A DNA stretch of 64,000 bases from Streptomyces xanthochromogenes (GCF_014650455.1 NZ_BMUZ01000014.1:186001-250000); one strand, 5' to 3'. Counted from the stretch's first letter, positions 32,618 to 42,541 are shown. Notes: generated by a model from the letters alone, not told the origin. Made by a program: numbers and translations.

Positions 32618-34048
32618 TCAGTGGTGGAAGGCGGTGGCTTCGGATTCGGAGCGGCCCAGGGGAGCGGACTGACGGCGGAGCTCCGGCAGCAGCCGCCCGA
32701 GGTCCTCCAGGAGCAGCGCCCCGAGGTCGGAGGAGAAGCCGTTGCGGCAGACCACCCTCAGCACCGACAGGTCCTCCCGGTTCGCCGGGAAGGTGTAGGC
32801 CGGCACCAGCCATCCGTGCTCACGCAGCCGCCGCGAGACGTCGAACACGTCGTACTGCCGCACCTCCGGCGTCGTGGTGAAGGCGAACACCGGCAACTCG
32901 TCGCCCCGGGTGAGGAGTTGGAAGTCCCCGAGCGCCTCGATCCGCTCCGCGAGCCCGCGCGCGACGTCCCGCGTGGTCTGCTGCACCGCCCGGTACCCCT
33001 CCCGGCCGAGCCGCAGGAACGTGTAGTACTGGGCCACCACCTGCGCCCCGGGCCGCGAGAAGTTCAGCGCGAACGTGGGCATGTCGCCGCCGAGGTAGTT
33101 CACCCGGAAGACCAGCTCCTCGGGGAGCTCGGCCGCCGTGCGCCACAGCGCCCAGCCGACCCCGGGGTAGACGAGGCCGTACTTGTGGCCCGAGGTGTTG
33201 ATCGAGGACACCCGCGGCAGCCGGAAGTCCCACACCAGGTCCTCGTCGAGGAAGGGCGCGATCATCGCCCCGGACGCCCCGTCGACGTGGACGGGGATGT
33301 CCAGACCCGTACGCTCCTGCAAATCGTCGAGCGCCGAGCACAGCGCGCCGATCGGCTCGTACGACCCGTCGAAGGTCGAGCCGAGGACGCCGACGACACC
33401 GATCGTGTTCTCGTCGCAGAGGGCCGCGGCGGCCTCGGGGTCGAGGTGGAAGCGGTCCCCCTCCATGGGGACCTGCCGGGCCTCGACCTCCCAGAACGTG
33501 CAGAACTTCTCCCAGCACACCTGCACGTTCACACCCATGACCAGATTCGGGCGGGCGTCGCGCGAGGGGTAGCGGTCCGCGTTGCGCTTCATCCAGCGCC
33601 GCTTGAGCGCCATCCCGGCCAGCATGCAGGCCTCGCTGGACCCGGTGGTCGAGCAGCCGACCGTGGTGCTCGGGTCCGGCGCGTGCCACAGGTCGGCGAG
33701 CATCGCCACGCACCGCCGCTCCAGCTCGGCGGTGCGCGGGTACTCGTCCTTGTCGATCATGTTCTTGTCCCGGCACTCCGCCATGAGCACCCCGGCCTGC
33801 GGCTCCATCCAGGTGGTGACGAAGGTCGCCAGGTTGAGCCGGGCGTTCCCGTCGAGCATCAGCTCGTCGTGGACCACCTGGTACGCGGTCGCGGGGGCCA
33901 GCGGCCGGTCGGGCAGCCGGTGCCGGGGCGGCGCGGAGGTCATCGAGCCGACCGGGTCGGCCTCCCCGAAGAAGGGGTTCAGGGCGAGCCGCCCGAACTC
34001 CTTCTCGTCGGTGCGGTCCTTCTCGCTGCCGCCTCGGTGCAGTGCCAT
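32618..34048 (-). CDS. gadB: Glutamate decarboxylase
   Basis: PLP enzyme of 476 residues that converts glutamate to GABA and CO2 while using a proton. The PLP lysine is Lys289 in NTSGHKYGLVYPG; other family blocks are ARLNLATFVTTWMEP, TTGSSEACMLAGMALKRRW, VHVDGASGAMIAPFLDED and FRVNYLGGDMPTFALNFSR. Length and sequence fit class GadA/B rather than other decarboxylases. The N-terminal start ATG 34048 lies 47 bp from the ybjQ stop. No GABA antiporter gene is adjacent, so it could serve metabolism rather than acid resistance. Confidence 0.95.
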   Translation of the reverse strand: MALHRGGSEKDRTDEKEFGRLALNPFFGEADPVGSMTSAPPRHRLPDRPLAPATAYQVVHDELMLDGNARLNLATFVTTWMEPQAGVLMAECRDKNMIDKDEYPRTAELERRCVAMLADLWHAPDPSTTVGCSTTGSSEACMLAGMALKRRWMKRNADRYPSRDARPNLVMGVNVQVCWEKFCTFWEVEARQVPMEGDRFHLDPEAAAALCDENTIGVVGVLGSTFDGSYEPIGALCSALDDLQERTGLDIPVHVDGASGAMIAPFLDEDLVWDFRLPRVSSINTSGHKYGLVYPGVGWALWRTAAELPEELVFRVNYLGGDMPTFALNFSRPGAQVVAQYYTFLRLGREGYRAVQQTTRDVARGLAERIEALGDFQLLTRGDELPVFAFTTTPEVRQYDVFDVSRRLREHGWLVPAYTFPANREDLSVLRVVCRNGFSSDLGALLLEDLGRLLPELRRQSAPLGRSESEATAFHH

Positions 34049-34095
34049 GGACGGTCAACCACCTTTCGGGGAACGGGAGTTGGGGAAGGCGGCCG

Positions 34096-34461
34096 TCAGT
34101 TGCGGGCCAGGATCACCGCGGTTCCGTACGCGCACACCTCGGTGCCCACGTCCGCCGCCTCCGTCACGTCGAACCGCATCATCAGGACCGCGTTCGCGCC
34201 CCGCGCCTTGGCCTGCGCCACCAGCCGTTCCATCGCCTGGTTGCGGGTCTCGACCAGCGTCTTGGTCAGGCCCTTGAGCTCGCCGCCGATCATCGACTTG
34301 AGGCCGGCGCCGATCTGGCTGCCCAGGTGGCGGGAGCGCACGGTCAGGCCGAAGACCTCCCCGATGACCTGTTGCACGGTGTACCCGGGTACGTCGTTCG
34401 TGGTGACCACCAGTACGTCCGACTGCGGGCCCTGGCCGCCGCCGTATTCCTCGATGCCCAT
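34096..34461 (-). CDS. YbjQ/DUF74 family protein
   Basis: A 121-residue protein of the YbjQ (UPF0145/DUF74) family. The start ATG 34461 follows AAGGGGA at the right distance. Family blocks are VLVVTTNDVPGYTVQQVIGE, VFGLTVRSRHLG, and RLVAQAKARGANAVLMMRFD close to the C-terminal VCAYGTAVIL. The fold forms pentamers; metal binding has been proposed but not proved. In this window it is directly upstream of gad in the same direction. Confidence 0.9.
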   Translation of the reverse strand: MGIEEYGGGQGPQSDVLVVTTNDVPGYTVQQVIGEVFGLTVRSRHLGSQIGAGLKSMIGGELKGLTKTLVETRNQAMERLVAQAKARGANAVLMMRFDVTEAADVGTEVCAYGTAVILARN

Positions 34462-34596
34462 CCGGTTCCCCTTCGGTAGCGCTTGTCGGCCCTTCCAGCC
34501 TGCCCCTGGAACCTCGCTTTCGCGCGTTACGTTGATAACTTTGGCTGCCGACGGCAGACAGCCCCGCCCGACACCCACACCAGGAGCCCGGTACCC

Positions 34597-35295
34597 GTGA
34601 CATCCCTTGCCCTCGGACCGAGCTGGCTGGACCCCGACTATCTGTTGCAGACCTTCGGCCTGGTCGGTCTGCTGATCATCGTGTTCGCCGAGTCCGGCCT
34701 GCTCATCGGCTTCTTCCTGCCGGGTGACTCGCTCCTGTTCACCACCGGCCTCCTGGTCACCACGGGCAAGCTGGACACCCCCCTGTGGCTGGTGTGCATC
34801 CTGGTGGTGTTCGCCGCGGTCCTCGGTGACCAGGTGGGCTATCTGTTCGGCAAGAAGGTCGGCCCCTCGCTGTTCAGCCGGCCCGACTCGAAGCTCTTCA
34901 AGCAGGAGAACGTCGAGAAGGCCCACGAGTTCTTCGAGAAGTACGGCCCCAAGTCGCTGGTCCTGGCCCGCTTCGTGCCGATCGTGCGGACGTTCACGCC
35001 GATCATCGCGGGCGTCAGCGGCATGAACTACCGCTCGTTCGTCACCTTCAACGTCATCGGCGGCACCCTGTGGGGCGCGGGCGTCACACTGCTCGGCGCG
35101 GCGCTCGGCAATGTCGCGTTCGTGCACCAGCACATCGAGCTGATCCTGGTCGCGATCGTGCTGGTCTCGGTCGTCCCGATCGCCATCGAGTTCCTGCGGG
35201 CCCGCTCCAAGGCGAAGAAGAACCCGTCGGCGGCCGAGGGCCCGGGCGGCCCCGGCCAGGCCCCGCAGCGCGGCGGCCGGCACGCCAAGCGGTAG
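34597..35295 (+). CDS. DedA-family membrane protein
   Basis: Membrane protein of 232 residues from GTG 34597 with AGGAG 10-14 bases upstream. DedA features are FAESGLLIGFFLPGDSLLF, LGDQVGYLFGKKVG and the motif RFVPIVRTFTPIIAGVSGM that contains the conserved arginines. The family is linked to lipid (undecaprenyl-phosphate) flipping and membrane-potential homeostasis. The C-terminal tail is basic (SKAKKN ... GGRHAKR). Divergent from ybjQ; convergent with the ThrE-like gene. Confidence 0.93.
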   Translation: MTSLALGPSWLDPDYLLQTFGLVGLLIIVFAESGLLIGFFLPGDSLLFTTGLLVTTGKLDTPLWLVCILVVFAAVLGDQVGYLFGKKVGPSLFSRPDSKLFKQENVEKAHEFFEKYGPKSLVLARFVPIVRTFTPIIAGVSGMNYRSFVTFNVIGGTLWGAGVTLLGAALGNVAFVHQHIELILVAIVLVSVVPIAIEFLRARSKAKKNPSAAEGPGGPGQAPQRGGRHAKR

Positions 35296-35438
35296 GCGCT
35301 CCGCGGGGGAGGGGCCGGGCCGGGCTTGGCCGGTGCCGCTGGCTGCGGCCCGGTGCCGGGAGGCCCTGCCGCACCTCCGGCCTCCCCGCGCCCCTGTAGG
35401 TGGCCCAGTGCCCGGTCGCCCCCTCGCGGGGCGGCGCC

Positions 35439-37088
35439 TCAGAAGCCCCGGGTGCGCTTCGCGGCCGCGCGGCCCGCGCCCGGTGCCCGCAGGAAGAGCC
35501 GGGCGATCTCGTTTCCGAGGTTCACGCCGATCGCGATGGCCAGGGCCAGCGCCGCCGCCTTGGCGAGCGAGGTGACGCCCTGGTTGAGATGGTTCTGGGC
35601 GATCGCCAGGACGCCGAAGTAGGTGGCGCTACCGGGCAGCAGCGGGCCGATCGCGGCGGTGACGTACAGCAGCGCCGAGGTGTGCCAGTACCGCGAGAGC
35701 AGCTGCCCGAACAGGCCTACCAGGCCGGCCGCGATGGCCGTGGCCATGATCGGGGAGCCCTTCGCGGTGACCGCGATCGAGGCGTACACCACCCAGGCGA
35801 CACCGCCGTTCGCTGCCACGATCAGGACGGTGGAACGGTCCTGCTGGAGCAGGACCGCGAAGGTCAGACAGAGCAGGATCGACGCGAGGGTCTGCAGGAT
35901 CGGCCGGTCGATGGGCTGGAAGGTGCCCTCGGGATTGAGCTTGGCGTGGAACTGGAGTCCGCCGTACAGGACGGTCAGGACGCCGACGACGATCGCGACG
36001 AAGAAGTACCCGACTTCGAGCAGCCGGGCCGCCGCGGTGACGTAGAAGCCGGTCAGGCCGTCCTGGACGGCCGCCACCAGGGCCCGTCCGGGGATCAGGG
36101 CGAACAGGCCACCGGTGATGACCGCGGACGAATTGAGTTCCCAGTGCAGCAGCGTGAGCGCGACACCCATCGCGGCGGGCGGCATCGCGGCCACGGCGAA
36201 CTGGTAGAACTCCGGCAGCCCACGCGACGCGCACAGCCAGGCGAGCCGGTCGCCGAGCACCGCGCCGACCGCCGCCACCAGGAACACCGTGATGCCGCCG
36301 CCGAGCAGCACCGAGGCCGCGCCGGCGAGGAGCCCGCAGGCCGTGGTGAGGGCCCAGCCCGGGTAGGGGTGGCGGTTGCGGCGGATCTCCGCGAGGCGCC
36401 GGTAGGCCTCTTCGAGCGAGACCTCGTGGTCCTCGCTGGTCATGTCCGTGACGAGCCGGTGCACGGCCGCCAGACGGGTGTAGTCGGTGCCGCGGCGGCG
36501 CACGGTGCGGTTGGCCGTCACCGGGTCGTCCACGAGCGAGGGCTGGTGGGTGATGGCCAGCATGGTGAAGGTGACCGTCGGCTCGCAGCGGTCGAGGCCG
36601 TAGCTGCGGCAGATCGCGAACATCGCCGCTTCGACGTCCTCGGCGCCCTCGCCGCCCGCGAGCAGCAGCTCGCCGATACGCAGCACCAGGTCGAGGACGC
36701 GGGGCACCGCGGGGCCGGTGTCGTCGTGCTTCTGGATCGGCTCGGCCACCGGCCGGTCGCCGACCGGCATGCGCAGCATGGTGCGCATGCGGTCCTGCCA
36801 GGGCGCGTCCTTGGACAGCCGCACGAGGGGCATGGACCCGGTGGTGGCCATCGGGTTCGGTTCGCGCGCGGTGTAGCCGCTGGGGGTGGTGAACGCGGAG
36901 GCGGGCTGGTCGGCGGGCGGCTCGGCCACCGGGGTGGCGAGTCCGGCGGGCAGCGCGAACTCGGAGGTCGGCGACTCCTCCTCGGGCACCTGCGGCTGCT
37001 CCACGCCCTCGGGAGGGGTGAAGGCGCTGCGGGCTTCGTCGGACTGCGGTTTGCGGTCCTCGACCACGTCCTGCTGCTCGGCCACCAC
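35439..37088 (-). CDS. ThrE-family threonine/serine exporter
   Basis: Single-chain exporter of 549 residues, GTG start at 37088. About 130 residues of a polar, acidic Pro-rich N-terminus come first. Then comes the ThrE cytosolic domain (LRIGELLLAGGEGAEDVEAA, RCEPTVTFTMLAI, LAEIRRNRHPYPGWA), where the G-E-G-A/T segment resembles a protease-like motif. About ten membrane helices follow, including TGGLFALIPGRALVAAVQDG and GSATYFGVLAIAQNH. Amino acids exported are inferred from family. Confidence 0.88.
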   Translation of the reverse strand: MVAEQQDVVEDRKPQSDEARSAFTPPEGVEQPQVPEEESPTSEFALPAGLATPVAEPPADQPASAFTTPSGYTAREPNPMATTGSMPLVRLSKDAPWQDRMRTMLRMPVGDRPVAEPIQKHDDTGPAVPRVLDLVLRIGELLLAGGEGAEDVEAAMFAICRSYGLDRCEPTVTFTMLAITHQPSLVDDPVTANRTVRRRGTDYTRLAAVHRLVTDMTSEDHEVSLEEAYRRLAEIRRNRHPYPGWALTTACGLLAGAASVLLGGGITVFLVAAVGAVLGDRLAWLCASRGLPEFYQFAVAAMPPAAMGVALTLLHWELNSSAVITGGLFALIPGRALVAAVQDGLTGFYVTAAARLLEVGYFFVAIVVGVLTVLYGGLQFHAKLNPEGTFQPIDRPILQTLASILLCLTFAVLLQQDRSTVLIVAANGGVAWVVYASIAVTAKGSPIMATAIAAGLVGLFGQLLSRYWHTSALLYVTAAIGPLLPGSATYFGVLAIAQNHLNQGVTSLAKAAALALAIAIGVNLGNEIARLFLRAPGAGRAAAKRTRGF

Positions 37089-37154
37089 TGGTCCCTCGCC
37101 TCCCTCCGGCCGCTTGCGTGCGTCTGCCCAGTATGTGGGCCGTCATGAACGGAG

Positions 37155-37199
37155 ACGACTGCGGGCGGCCCACCCCGGAGGTGAGCCGCCCGCAGTCGT
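37155..37199 (-). terminator. Hairpin terminator of ppa
   Basis: ACGACTGCGGGCGGC (37155-37169) and GCCGCCCGCAGTCGT (37185-37199) form a perfect 15-bp stem with a 15-base loop, starting 17 bp after the ppa stop on the minus strand. Confidence 0.88.
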
Positions 37200-37215
37200 T
37201 ACGGAAGTACGCGCG

Positions 37216-37710
37216 TCAGTGCGCGCCACCCTGCGCCTCAAGGCGCTTGTAGGAGGCCTCGACCTCGGCCTCGGCCTCGACGCGGCCGACCCAGTCGGCG
37301 CCCTCGACGGACTTGCCGGGCTCCAGGTCCTTGTAGACCTCGAAGAAGTGCTGGATCTCCAGGCGGTCGAACTCGGAGACGTGGTGGATGTCGCGCAGGT
37401 GCTCGACACGCGGGTCGGAGGCCGGGACGCACAGCAGCTTGTCGTCGCCGCCGGCCTCGTCGGTCATCCGGAACATGCCGATGGCGCGGCACTTGATGAC
37501 GCAGCCCGGGAAGGTCGGCTCGTCGAGCAGGACCAGGGCGTCCAGCGGGTCGCCGTCCTCGCCGAGGGTGTTCTCGACGAAGCCGTAGTCGGCCGGGTAG
37601 CTGGTCGAGGTGAAGAGTCGACGGTCCAGACGGATCCGGCCGGTCTCGTGGTCGACCTCGTACTTGTTCCGCGATCCCTTCGGGATCTCGATGGTGACGT
37701 CGAACTCCAC
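37216..37710 (-). CDS. ppa: Inorganic pyrophosphatase
   Basis: Soluble family I pyrophosphatase of 164 residues, normal for bacteria. It splits pyrophosphate and drives biosynthesis forward. Active-site residues appear in EIPKGSRNKYEVDHETG, LFTSTSYPADYGFVENTL, the signature GEDGDPLDALVLLDEP (three metal-binding Asp) and the late YKDLEPGKSVEG. GTG 37710 follows AGGAGAG. Own terminator downstream. Confidence 0.97.
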   Translation of the reverse strand: MEFDVTIEIPKGSRNKYEVDHETGRIRLDRRLFTSTSYPADYGFVENTLGEDGDPLDALVLLDEPTFPGCVIKCRAIGMFRMTDEAGGDDKLLCVPASDPRVEHLRDIHHVSEFDRLEIQHFFEVYKDLEPGKSVEGADWVGRVEAEAEVEASYKRLEAQGGAH

Positions 37711-37842
37711 GGGTGGCTCTCCTCCATGATCAGCACATGCATCGGACGGGGCTGCGTCGCCGCCGTGTTCCCGGCCGGACGCAGTTCTGGTGATTAAGTG
37801 TCCCTCACGCAGGTGTGTGATCGCGAAAGGGGCTGGTCCTCG

Positions 37843-39252
37843 GTGCCGGGACCCAAGACATGGCAGCTCACGGCTGGTGCGGCGGCGGTCGGCCTGGCAC
37901 TTTCGGCCGGGGCCGTGGCCCTGGCCGGACCGTGGGACTCAGGCCAGCGTACGGCCGAGCGTGTACGGGCCGCATCGCGGGAGGCCGGGGGTGGCGCAGA
38001 TCACCAGCGCGGTACGGATCCGGACGCTCCGGCTCCGGCTCCGAGCGCTCCCGGAGTCCTCGCCGCCCTGGGCGTCCCCGGTGGCGCCCCGGTCCCGGCA
38101 TCCCTGCCCGCGGCGCTCGCCCCGCTGCTCGGCGACCCGGCGCTCGGGGCGCACCCGGCGGCCTCCGTCGTCGACACCGCCACCGGCCAGGAGCTGTACG
38201 CCTCGCGCCCGGACGCCGCCATGACGCCCGCCTCCACCGTCAAGATCGCCACGGCGGCCGCGGCTCTCACCGCGTTCCCGGCCGACCACCGCTTCGCCAC
38301 CACCGTGGTGGCCCCCGAACAGGGCGGCGCGCTCACGCTCGTCGGGGGCGGCGACCCGACCCTGGACACGGCCCGGCTGACCGCGCTCGCCGACGGCACC
38401 GCCCGCGCGCTGCGGGCCCGCGCCCTCGACCACGTACAACTCGCTTATGACGCCTCGCTGTTCACGGGACCCGCGGTGCATCCGATCGGGCCCAACGAGA
38501 ACCTGGCGCCGGTCGTCGCCCTCATGACGGACGAGGGGCGCCTCGGGCCGGCGGGTGCGTCGGACGGCGGGCCCGCCGACCGCACCGCCGACCCCGCGGG
38601 CGACACCGCCAGGGCCTTCGCCCGGCTGCTGCGGGACCGCGGGGTGCGGGTGGACGACCCGGTGGCGGGCGACAGGCCCGCCGGCGCGAAGGAGCTGGCG
38701 AGCACGCTGTCGGCGCCGCTGCCCGACGTCGTCGAGCGGATGCTGACCAACAGCGACAACGACATCGCCGAGGCCCTGAACCGCCAGACGGCGATCGCCT
38801 CGGGCCGGCCCGCGAGCTTCGACGGGGGCGCCGCGGCCGTGGCCGACCGGCTCGGCAAGCTCCAACTCCCGCTTGCGGGAAGCGTGTTCACCGACGGCAG
38901 CGGGCTCAACCGCGCCGACAAGGTCACCGCCGGGCTGCTCACCCGGCTGCTCGCCAGAGCCGCGGACCCGGCCCGCCCCGAGCTGCGCCCGATCCTCACC
39001 GGACTGCCGGTCGCCGGGTTCACCGGCACCCTCAGCGCCCGCTACGGCTCCTCCTCCGCCGCGACCGGCCTGGTCCGGGCGAAGACCGGCACCCTGGGCG
39101 GCGCCGGGGTCAACACCCTGGCCGGCACGGTCGTGGACGCGGGCGGCCACCTCCTGGCGTTCGCCTTCCTGTCCGCCGGGGCGCCGGGCGCCGACCCGGC
39201 CCCCGCGCAGCGGGCCCTCGACCGGCTCGCCACCCGGCTCACCGCGCACTGA
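37843..39252 (+). CDS. dacB: D-alanyl-D-alanine carboxypeptidase (PBP4/DacB type)
   Basis: Class C penicillin-binding protein of 469 residues that trims or cuts peptidoglycan peptides outside the cell. GTG 37843 has AAAGGGG 8 bases ahead; a GTG at 37798 would add 15 residues. A signal anchor (LTAGAAAVGLALSAGAVALA) is followed by a Pro-rich linker. Active-site motifs are STVK (131-134, nucleophile Ser), TNSDNDIAE (SxN) and RAKTGTLGG (KTG). Divergent from ppa; 49 bp ahead of the metalloprotease gene. Confidence 0.93.
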   Translation: MPGPKTWQLTAGAAAVGLALSAGAVALAGPWDSGQRTAERVRAASREAGGGADHQRGTDPDAPAPAPSAPGVLAALGVPGGAPVPASLPAALAPLLGDPALGAHPAASVVDTATGQELYASRPDAAMTPASTVKIATAAAALTAFPADHRFATTVVAPEQGGALTLVGGGDPTLDTARLTALADGTARALRARALDHVQLAYDASLFTGPAVHPIGPNENLAPVVALMTDEGRLGPAGASDGGPADRTADPAGDTARAFARLLRDRGVRVDDPVAGDRPAGAKELASTLSAPLPDVVERMLTNSDNDIAEALNRQTAIASGRPASFDGGAAAVADRLGKLQLPLAGSVFTDGSGLNRADKVTAGLLTRLLARAADPARPELRPILTGLPVAGFTGTLSARYGSSSAATGLVRAKTGTLGGAGVNTLAGTVVDAGGHLLAFAFLSAGAPGADPAPAQRALDRLATRLTAH

Positions 39253-39301
39253 CGGGTGCCGACCGGGTTCCCTCACGGTGTCGACAACGTACGGTTGACG
39301 C

Positions 39302-40438
39302 ATGACTGGCATCGGCGGTGCAGGTACCTCTGGGATGGTCGACTGGAACCTCGCGGTCGCGACCGCGACCCGACTGGTGCGGCCGGGCCCCGACGTGAGC
39401 CGCGACGAGGCACGTGAGATCGTCGCCGAGCTCCGCCGGCACGCCAAGGCCGCCGAAGAACACGTACGGGCGTTCACCCGGATGATCCCGGAGGGCGTGG
39501 AGCCCGAGGACACCCCGGTCCTGGTCGTCGACCGGGCCGGCTGGGTGAAGGCCAACGTGGCCGGCTTCCGCGAGGTGCTGCGGCCGCTCCTCGACAAGAT
39601 GCAGGAACGTCGCGGCAACAGCCCCGGCGGGGCCGTGCTCGGCGCCGTCGGCGGCAAGGTCACCGGCGTCGAGCTGGGCGCGCTGCTCAGCTTCCTGTCC
39701 TCCCGGGTCCTCGGCCAGTACGAGACGTTCGCGCCCCCGAGCCGCGAGTTCCCCTCGGCCCCCGGCGGTGGCGGGCGGCTGCTGCTCGTCGCCCCCAACA
39801 TCGTCCACGTGGAGCGCGAACTCGACGTCGCCCCGCACGACTTCAGGCTCTGGGTGTGCCTGCACGAGGAGACCCACCGCACCCAGTTCACGGCCGTGCC
39901 CTGGCTGCGCGACCACCTGGAGAGCGAGATCCAGTCATTCCTCGACCAGACCGAGGTCGACCCGATGACCGTCCTGGAGCGGCTGCGCGAGGCCGCCCAG
40001 TCCCTCGCGGGCGGCCGCCCGGAGGGCGAGGAGGACGAGGGCCGCTCCCTGGTCGAGCTGGTGCAGACCCCGGCCCAGCGCGAGATCCTCGGCCGGCTCA
40101 CCGCCGTGATGTCCCTCCTGGAGGGGCACGCCGACTACGTCATGGACGGGGTCGGGCCGCAGGTCGTGCCCTCGGTGGGGGAGATCCGCGAGAAGTTCCA
40201 GCAGCGCAGGGCCAAGGGCGCGTCCCGGCTCGACATGGCGCTGCGCAAGCTCCTCGGCCTCGACGCGAAGCTGCGCCAGTACCGCGACGGCGAGCGCTTC
40301 GTGCGGGCCGTGGTGGAGGAGGTGGGCATGGACGGCTTCAACCGCGTGTGGACCTCGCCGAACACGCTTCCGACGAAGTCCGAGATCGCGACGCCCGCGG
40401 ACTGGGTCGCCCGGGTCCACCGCCGCGCGGAGTCCTGA
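39302..40438 (+). CDS. Zincin-like metalloprotease (F420-associated family)
   Basis: Protein of 378 residues in the group often annotated as coenzyme-F420-biosynthesis-associated zinc-dependent metalloprotease. The zinc motif is HEETHRTQF with HEETH at 188-192, and a later acidic helix GHADYVMDGVGPQVV may give the third ligand. No signal peptide, so it should be cytosolic. The F420 link comes from phylogenetic co-occurrence and no F420 gene is nearby. Start ATG 39302. Conserved between dacB and tilS. Confidence 0.88.
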   Translation: MTGIGGAGTSGMVDWNLAVATATRLVRPGPDVSRDEAREIVAELRRHAKAAEEHVRAFTRMIPEGVEPEDTPVLVVDRAGWVKANVAGFREVLRPLLDKMQERRGNSPGGAVLGAVGGKVTGVELGALLSFLSSRVLGQYETFAPPSREFPSAPGGGGRLLLVAPNIVHVERELDVAPHDFRLWVCLHEETHRTQFTAVPWLRDHLESEIQSFLDQTEVDPMTVLERLREAAQSLAGGRPEGEEDEGRSLVELVQTPAQREILGRLTAVMSLLEGHADYVMDGVGPQVVPSVGEIREKFQQRRAKGASRLDMALRKLLGLDAKLRQYRDGERFVRAVVEEVGMDGFNRVWTSPNTLPTKSEIATPADWVARVHRRAES

Positions 40439-40657
40439 CCCGAAAGCCGCCGGTGGGCGGGTGTCAACGCGGGAATCACCCATCCGAGGGACCGTGGGGC
40501 ATGGGTAGGCGTGCAATGCTCGGGTAACGGCTCTGTTCTGTCACCATCTACGCACTCTGTGTGACTGAATGGCCCCGGTCGTCACCCCCGCTCCTCCGAT
40601 TCCCCCGCTTCCTCTCCGCGCCGAGGCACCCCCCAACTTCACCGAAGGGCACCGGAC

Positions 40658-41725
40658 ATGGGTCCCCATCCTGCGGTCGCAGCGATACGCCTGGCGGTTC
40701 GCCGCGTACTCCACGACGTACTGAACGAACACTCCCGCGACCACGAGGCCGTCGCCACCGCCGTGACCGCGGGGGCACCCGCCGGTCCCGGGACCGGCGG
40801 CCGCACCGCGCCCGAGCCCCTCGTGCTCGTGGCCTGCTCGGGCGGCGCCGATTCCATGGCGCTCGCCTCCGCCCTCGCCTTCGAATCCCGCAAGCTCTCG
40901 CTGCGCGCCGGCGGCATCACCGTCGACCACGGCCTCCAGCACGGCTCCGACCTGCGCGCCGCCGAGGTCGTCTCCCGCATGACCGGCCTGGGCCTGGACC
41001 CCGCCGAGGCCGTCGCCGTGCACGTGGGCCGCGAGGGCGGGCCCGAGGCCGCCGCCCGGGACGCCCGCTACGCCGCCCTCGACGACGCCGCCGAGCGCCA
41101 CGGCGCCGCCGCGGTCCTGCTCGGCCACACCCGCGACGACCAGGCCGAGACCGTGCTGCTGGGCCTCGCCCGCGGCTCCGGCACGCGCTCCCTGTCCGGC
41201 ATGGCCGCCGTCTCGGGGGCGGCGGGCCGCTACCGGCGCCCCTTCCTGGAGATCGACCGCCAGACCGCCCGCAAGGCCTGCATGGTGCAGTCCCTGCCGG
41301 TCTGGGACGACCCGCACAACGCCGACCCCGCCTACACCCGCTCCCGGCTGCGCCAGGAGGGGCTGCCGGCCCTGGAGAAGGCGCTCGGCAAGGGCGTCGT
41401 CGAGGCCCTGGCCCGCACCGCCCAGCTCTCCCGCGACGACGCCGACGCCCTGGACGCCTGGGCCCTCCAGGCCGAGGCGACCGTGCGGGACGACGCCGGG
41501 CTCCTGGAGTGCGCGAAGCTCTACGCGCTGCCGCCCGCCGTGCGCCGCCGCATCGTCCGCCGGGAGGTCATCGGGGCGGGGGCACCCGCCGGTTCGCTCT
41601 TCGCCCGCCATGTGGAGGAGGTCGACAAGCTGATCACCAGCTGGCGCGGCCAGCGGGCCATCAATCTCCCGGGCCGCGTCGTCGCCCGTCGGCAGGGTGG
41701 CAGACTGGTCATTCGGCAGAGCTGA
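40658..41725 (+). CDS. tilS: tRNA(Ile)-lysidine synthetase
   Basis: Modifies C34 of the CAU-anticodon isoleucine tRNA to lysidine, so that it reads AUA. The protein has 355 residues. The PP-loop ATP-pyrophosphatase motif SGGADS is at 61-66. Also seen are ITVDHGLQHGS, LLGHTRDDQAETVLLGLARG and RRPFLEIDRQTARKAC; the C-terminal tRNA-binding domain follows. ATG 40658 has GAAGGG upstream. Start of the tilS-hpt-ftsH block; 219 bp of the preceding gap show no gene. Confidence 0.95.
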   Translation: MGPHPAVAAIRLAVRRVLHDVLNEHSRDHEAVATAVTAGAPAGPGTGGRTAPEPLVLVACSGGADSMALASALAFESRKLSLRAGGITVDHGLQHGSDLRAAEVVSRMTGLGLDPAEAVAVHVGREGGPEAAARDARYAALDDAAERHGAAAVLLGHTRDDQAETVLLGLARGSGTRSLSGMAAVSGAAGRYRRPFLEIDRQTARKACMVQSLPVWDDPHNADPAYTRSRLRQEGLPALEKALGKGVVEALARTAQLSRDDADALDAWALQAEATVRDDAGLLECAKLYALPPAVRRRIVRREVIGAGAPAGSLFARHVEEVDKLITSWRGQRAINLPGRVVARRQGGRLVIRQS

Positions 41726-41784
41726 GCTCACGCACGTAACTCGGCTCCCGCACGGACCAATGAACCCCCAAGAAAGCGGCCCGG

Positions 41785-42339
41785 GTGAACGAGAAGGACA
41801 TGGGCACCGACCTCCAGTCGGTGCTCATCACCAAGGAAGAGATCGACGCGAAGCTGGCGGAGCTGGCCGGGAAGATCGACGCGGAGTACGCGGGCAAGGA
41901 CCTGCTCCTCGTCGGCGTTCTCAAGGGCGCCGTCATGGTCATGGCGGATCTGGCCCGCGCGCTGTCCACCCCGGTCACCATGGACTGGATGGCCGTCTCC
42001 TCGTACGGTGCGGGCACCCAGTCCTCCGGCGTCGTGCGGATCCTCAAGGACCTGGACACCGACATCAAGGGCAAGCACGTCCTGATCGTCGAGGACATCA
42101 TCGACTCGGGTCTGACCCTGTCGTGGCTTCTTTCCAACCTCGGATCGCGCGAGCCCGCCTCCCTGGAGGTCTGCACGCTGCTGCGTAAGCCGGATGCCGC
42201 AAAGGTCGCGATCGACGTGAAGTGGATCGGGTTCGACATTCCGAATGAATTCGTCGTCGGTTACGGCCTCGACTACGCCGAGAAGTACCGCAATCTCCCC
42301 TTTGTCGGCACGCTCGCGCCGCACGTGTACGGCGGCTGA
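41785..42339 (+). CDS. hpt: Hypoxanthine phosphoribosyltransferase
   Basis: Purine-salvage enzyme of 184 residues that makes IMP and GMP from bases and PRPP. The PRPP-binding loop is VLIVEDIIDSGLTL (99-112); LLLVGVLKGAVMVMADLARA and MAVSSYGAGTQSSGVVR are the other conserved blocks. GTG 41785 is the start; ATG 41800 would lose five residues. It lies 59 bp after tilS. With the AzgA-type permease earlier in the window it would use imported purines. Confidence 0.96.
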   Translation: MNEKDMGTDLQSVLITKEEIDAKLAELAGKIDAEYAGKDLLLVGVLKGAVMVMADLARALSTPVTMDWMAVSSYGAGTQSSGVVRILKDLDTDIKGKHVLIVEDIIDSGLTLSWLLSNLGSREPASLEVCTLLRKPDAAKVAIDVKWIGFDIPNEFVVGYGLDYAEKYRNLPFVGTLAPHVYGG

Positions 42340-42541
42340 CGCCACCCGGGCCGTTCGGGGAACCACAGCCCGCCTCCCGCCGTTGGAGCAGGGGAAGGGC
42401 CCTTTGTCAGCCGTACCGTGCGACCACGGGTGACAATGCTGGGGTACCGTCCGAAGAACAGTCTTTACACACAGTCTTAGTCACACTCACAGCAGCATTT
42501 ACCTACGGGCAGGAGGGACGGGGCGTTCTCGCTCCGTATGG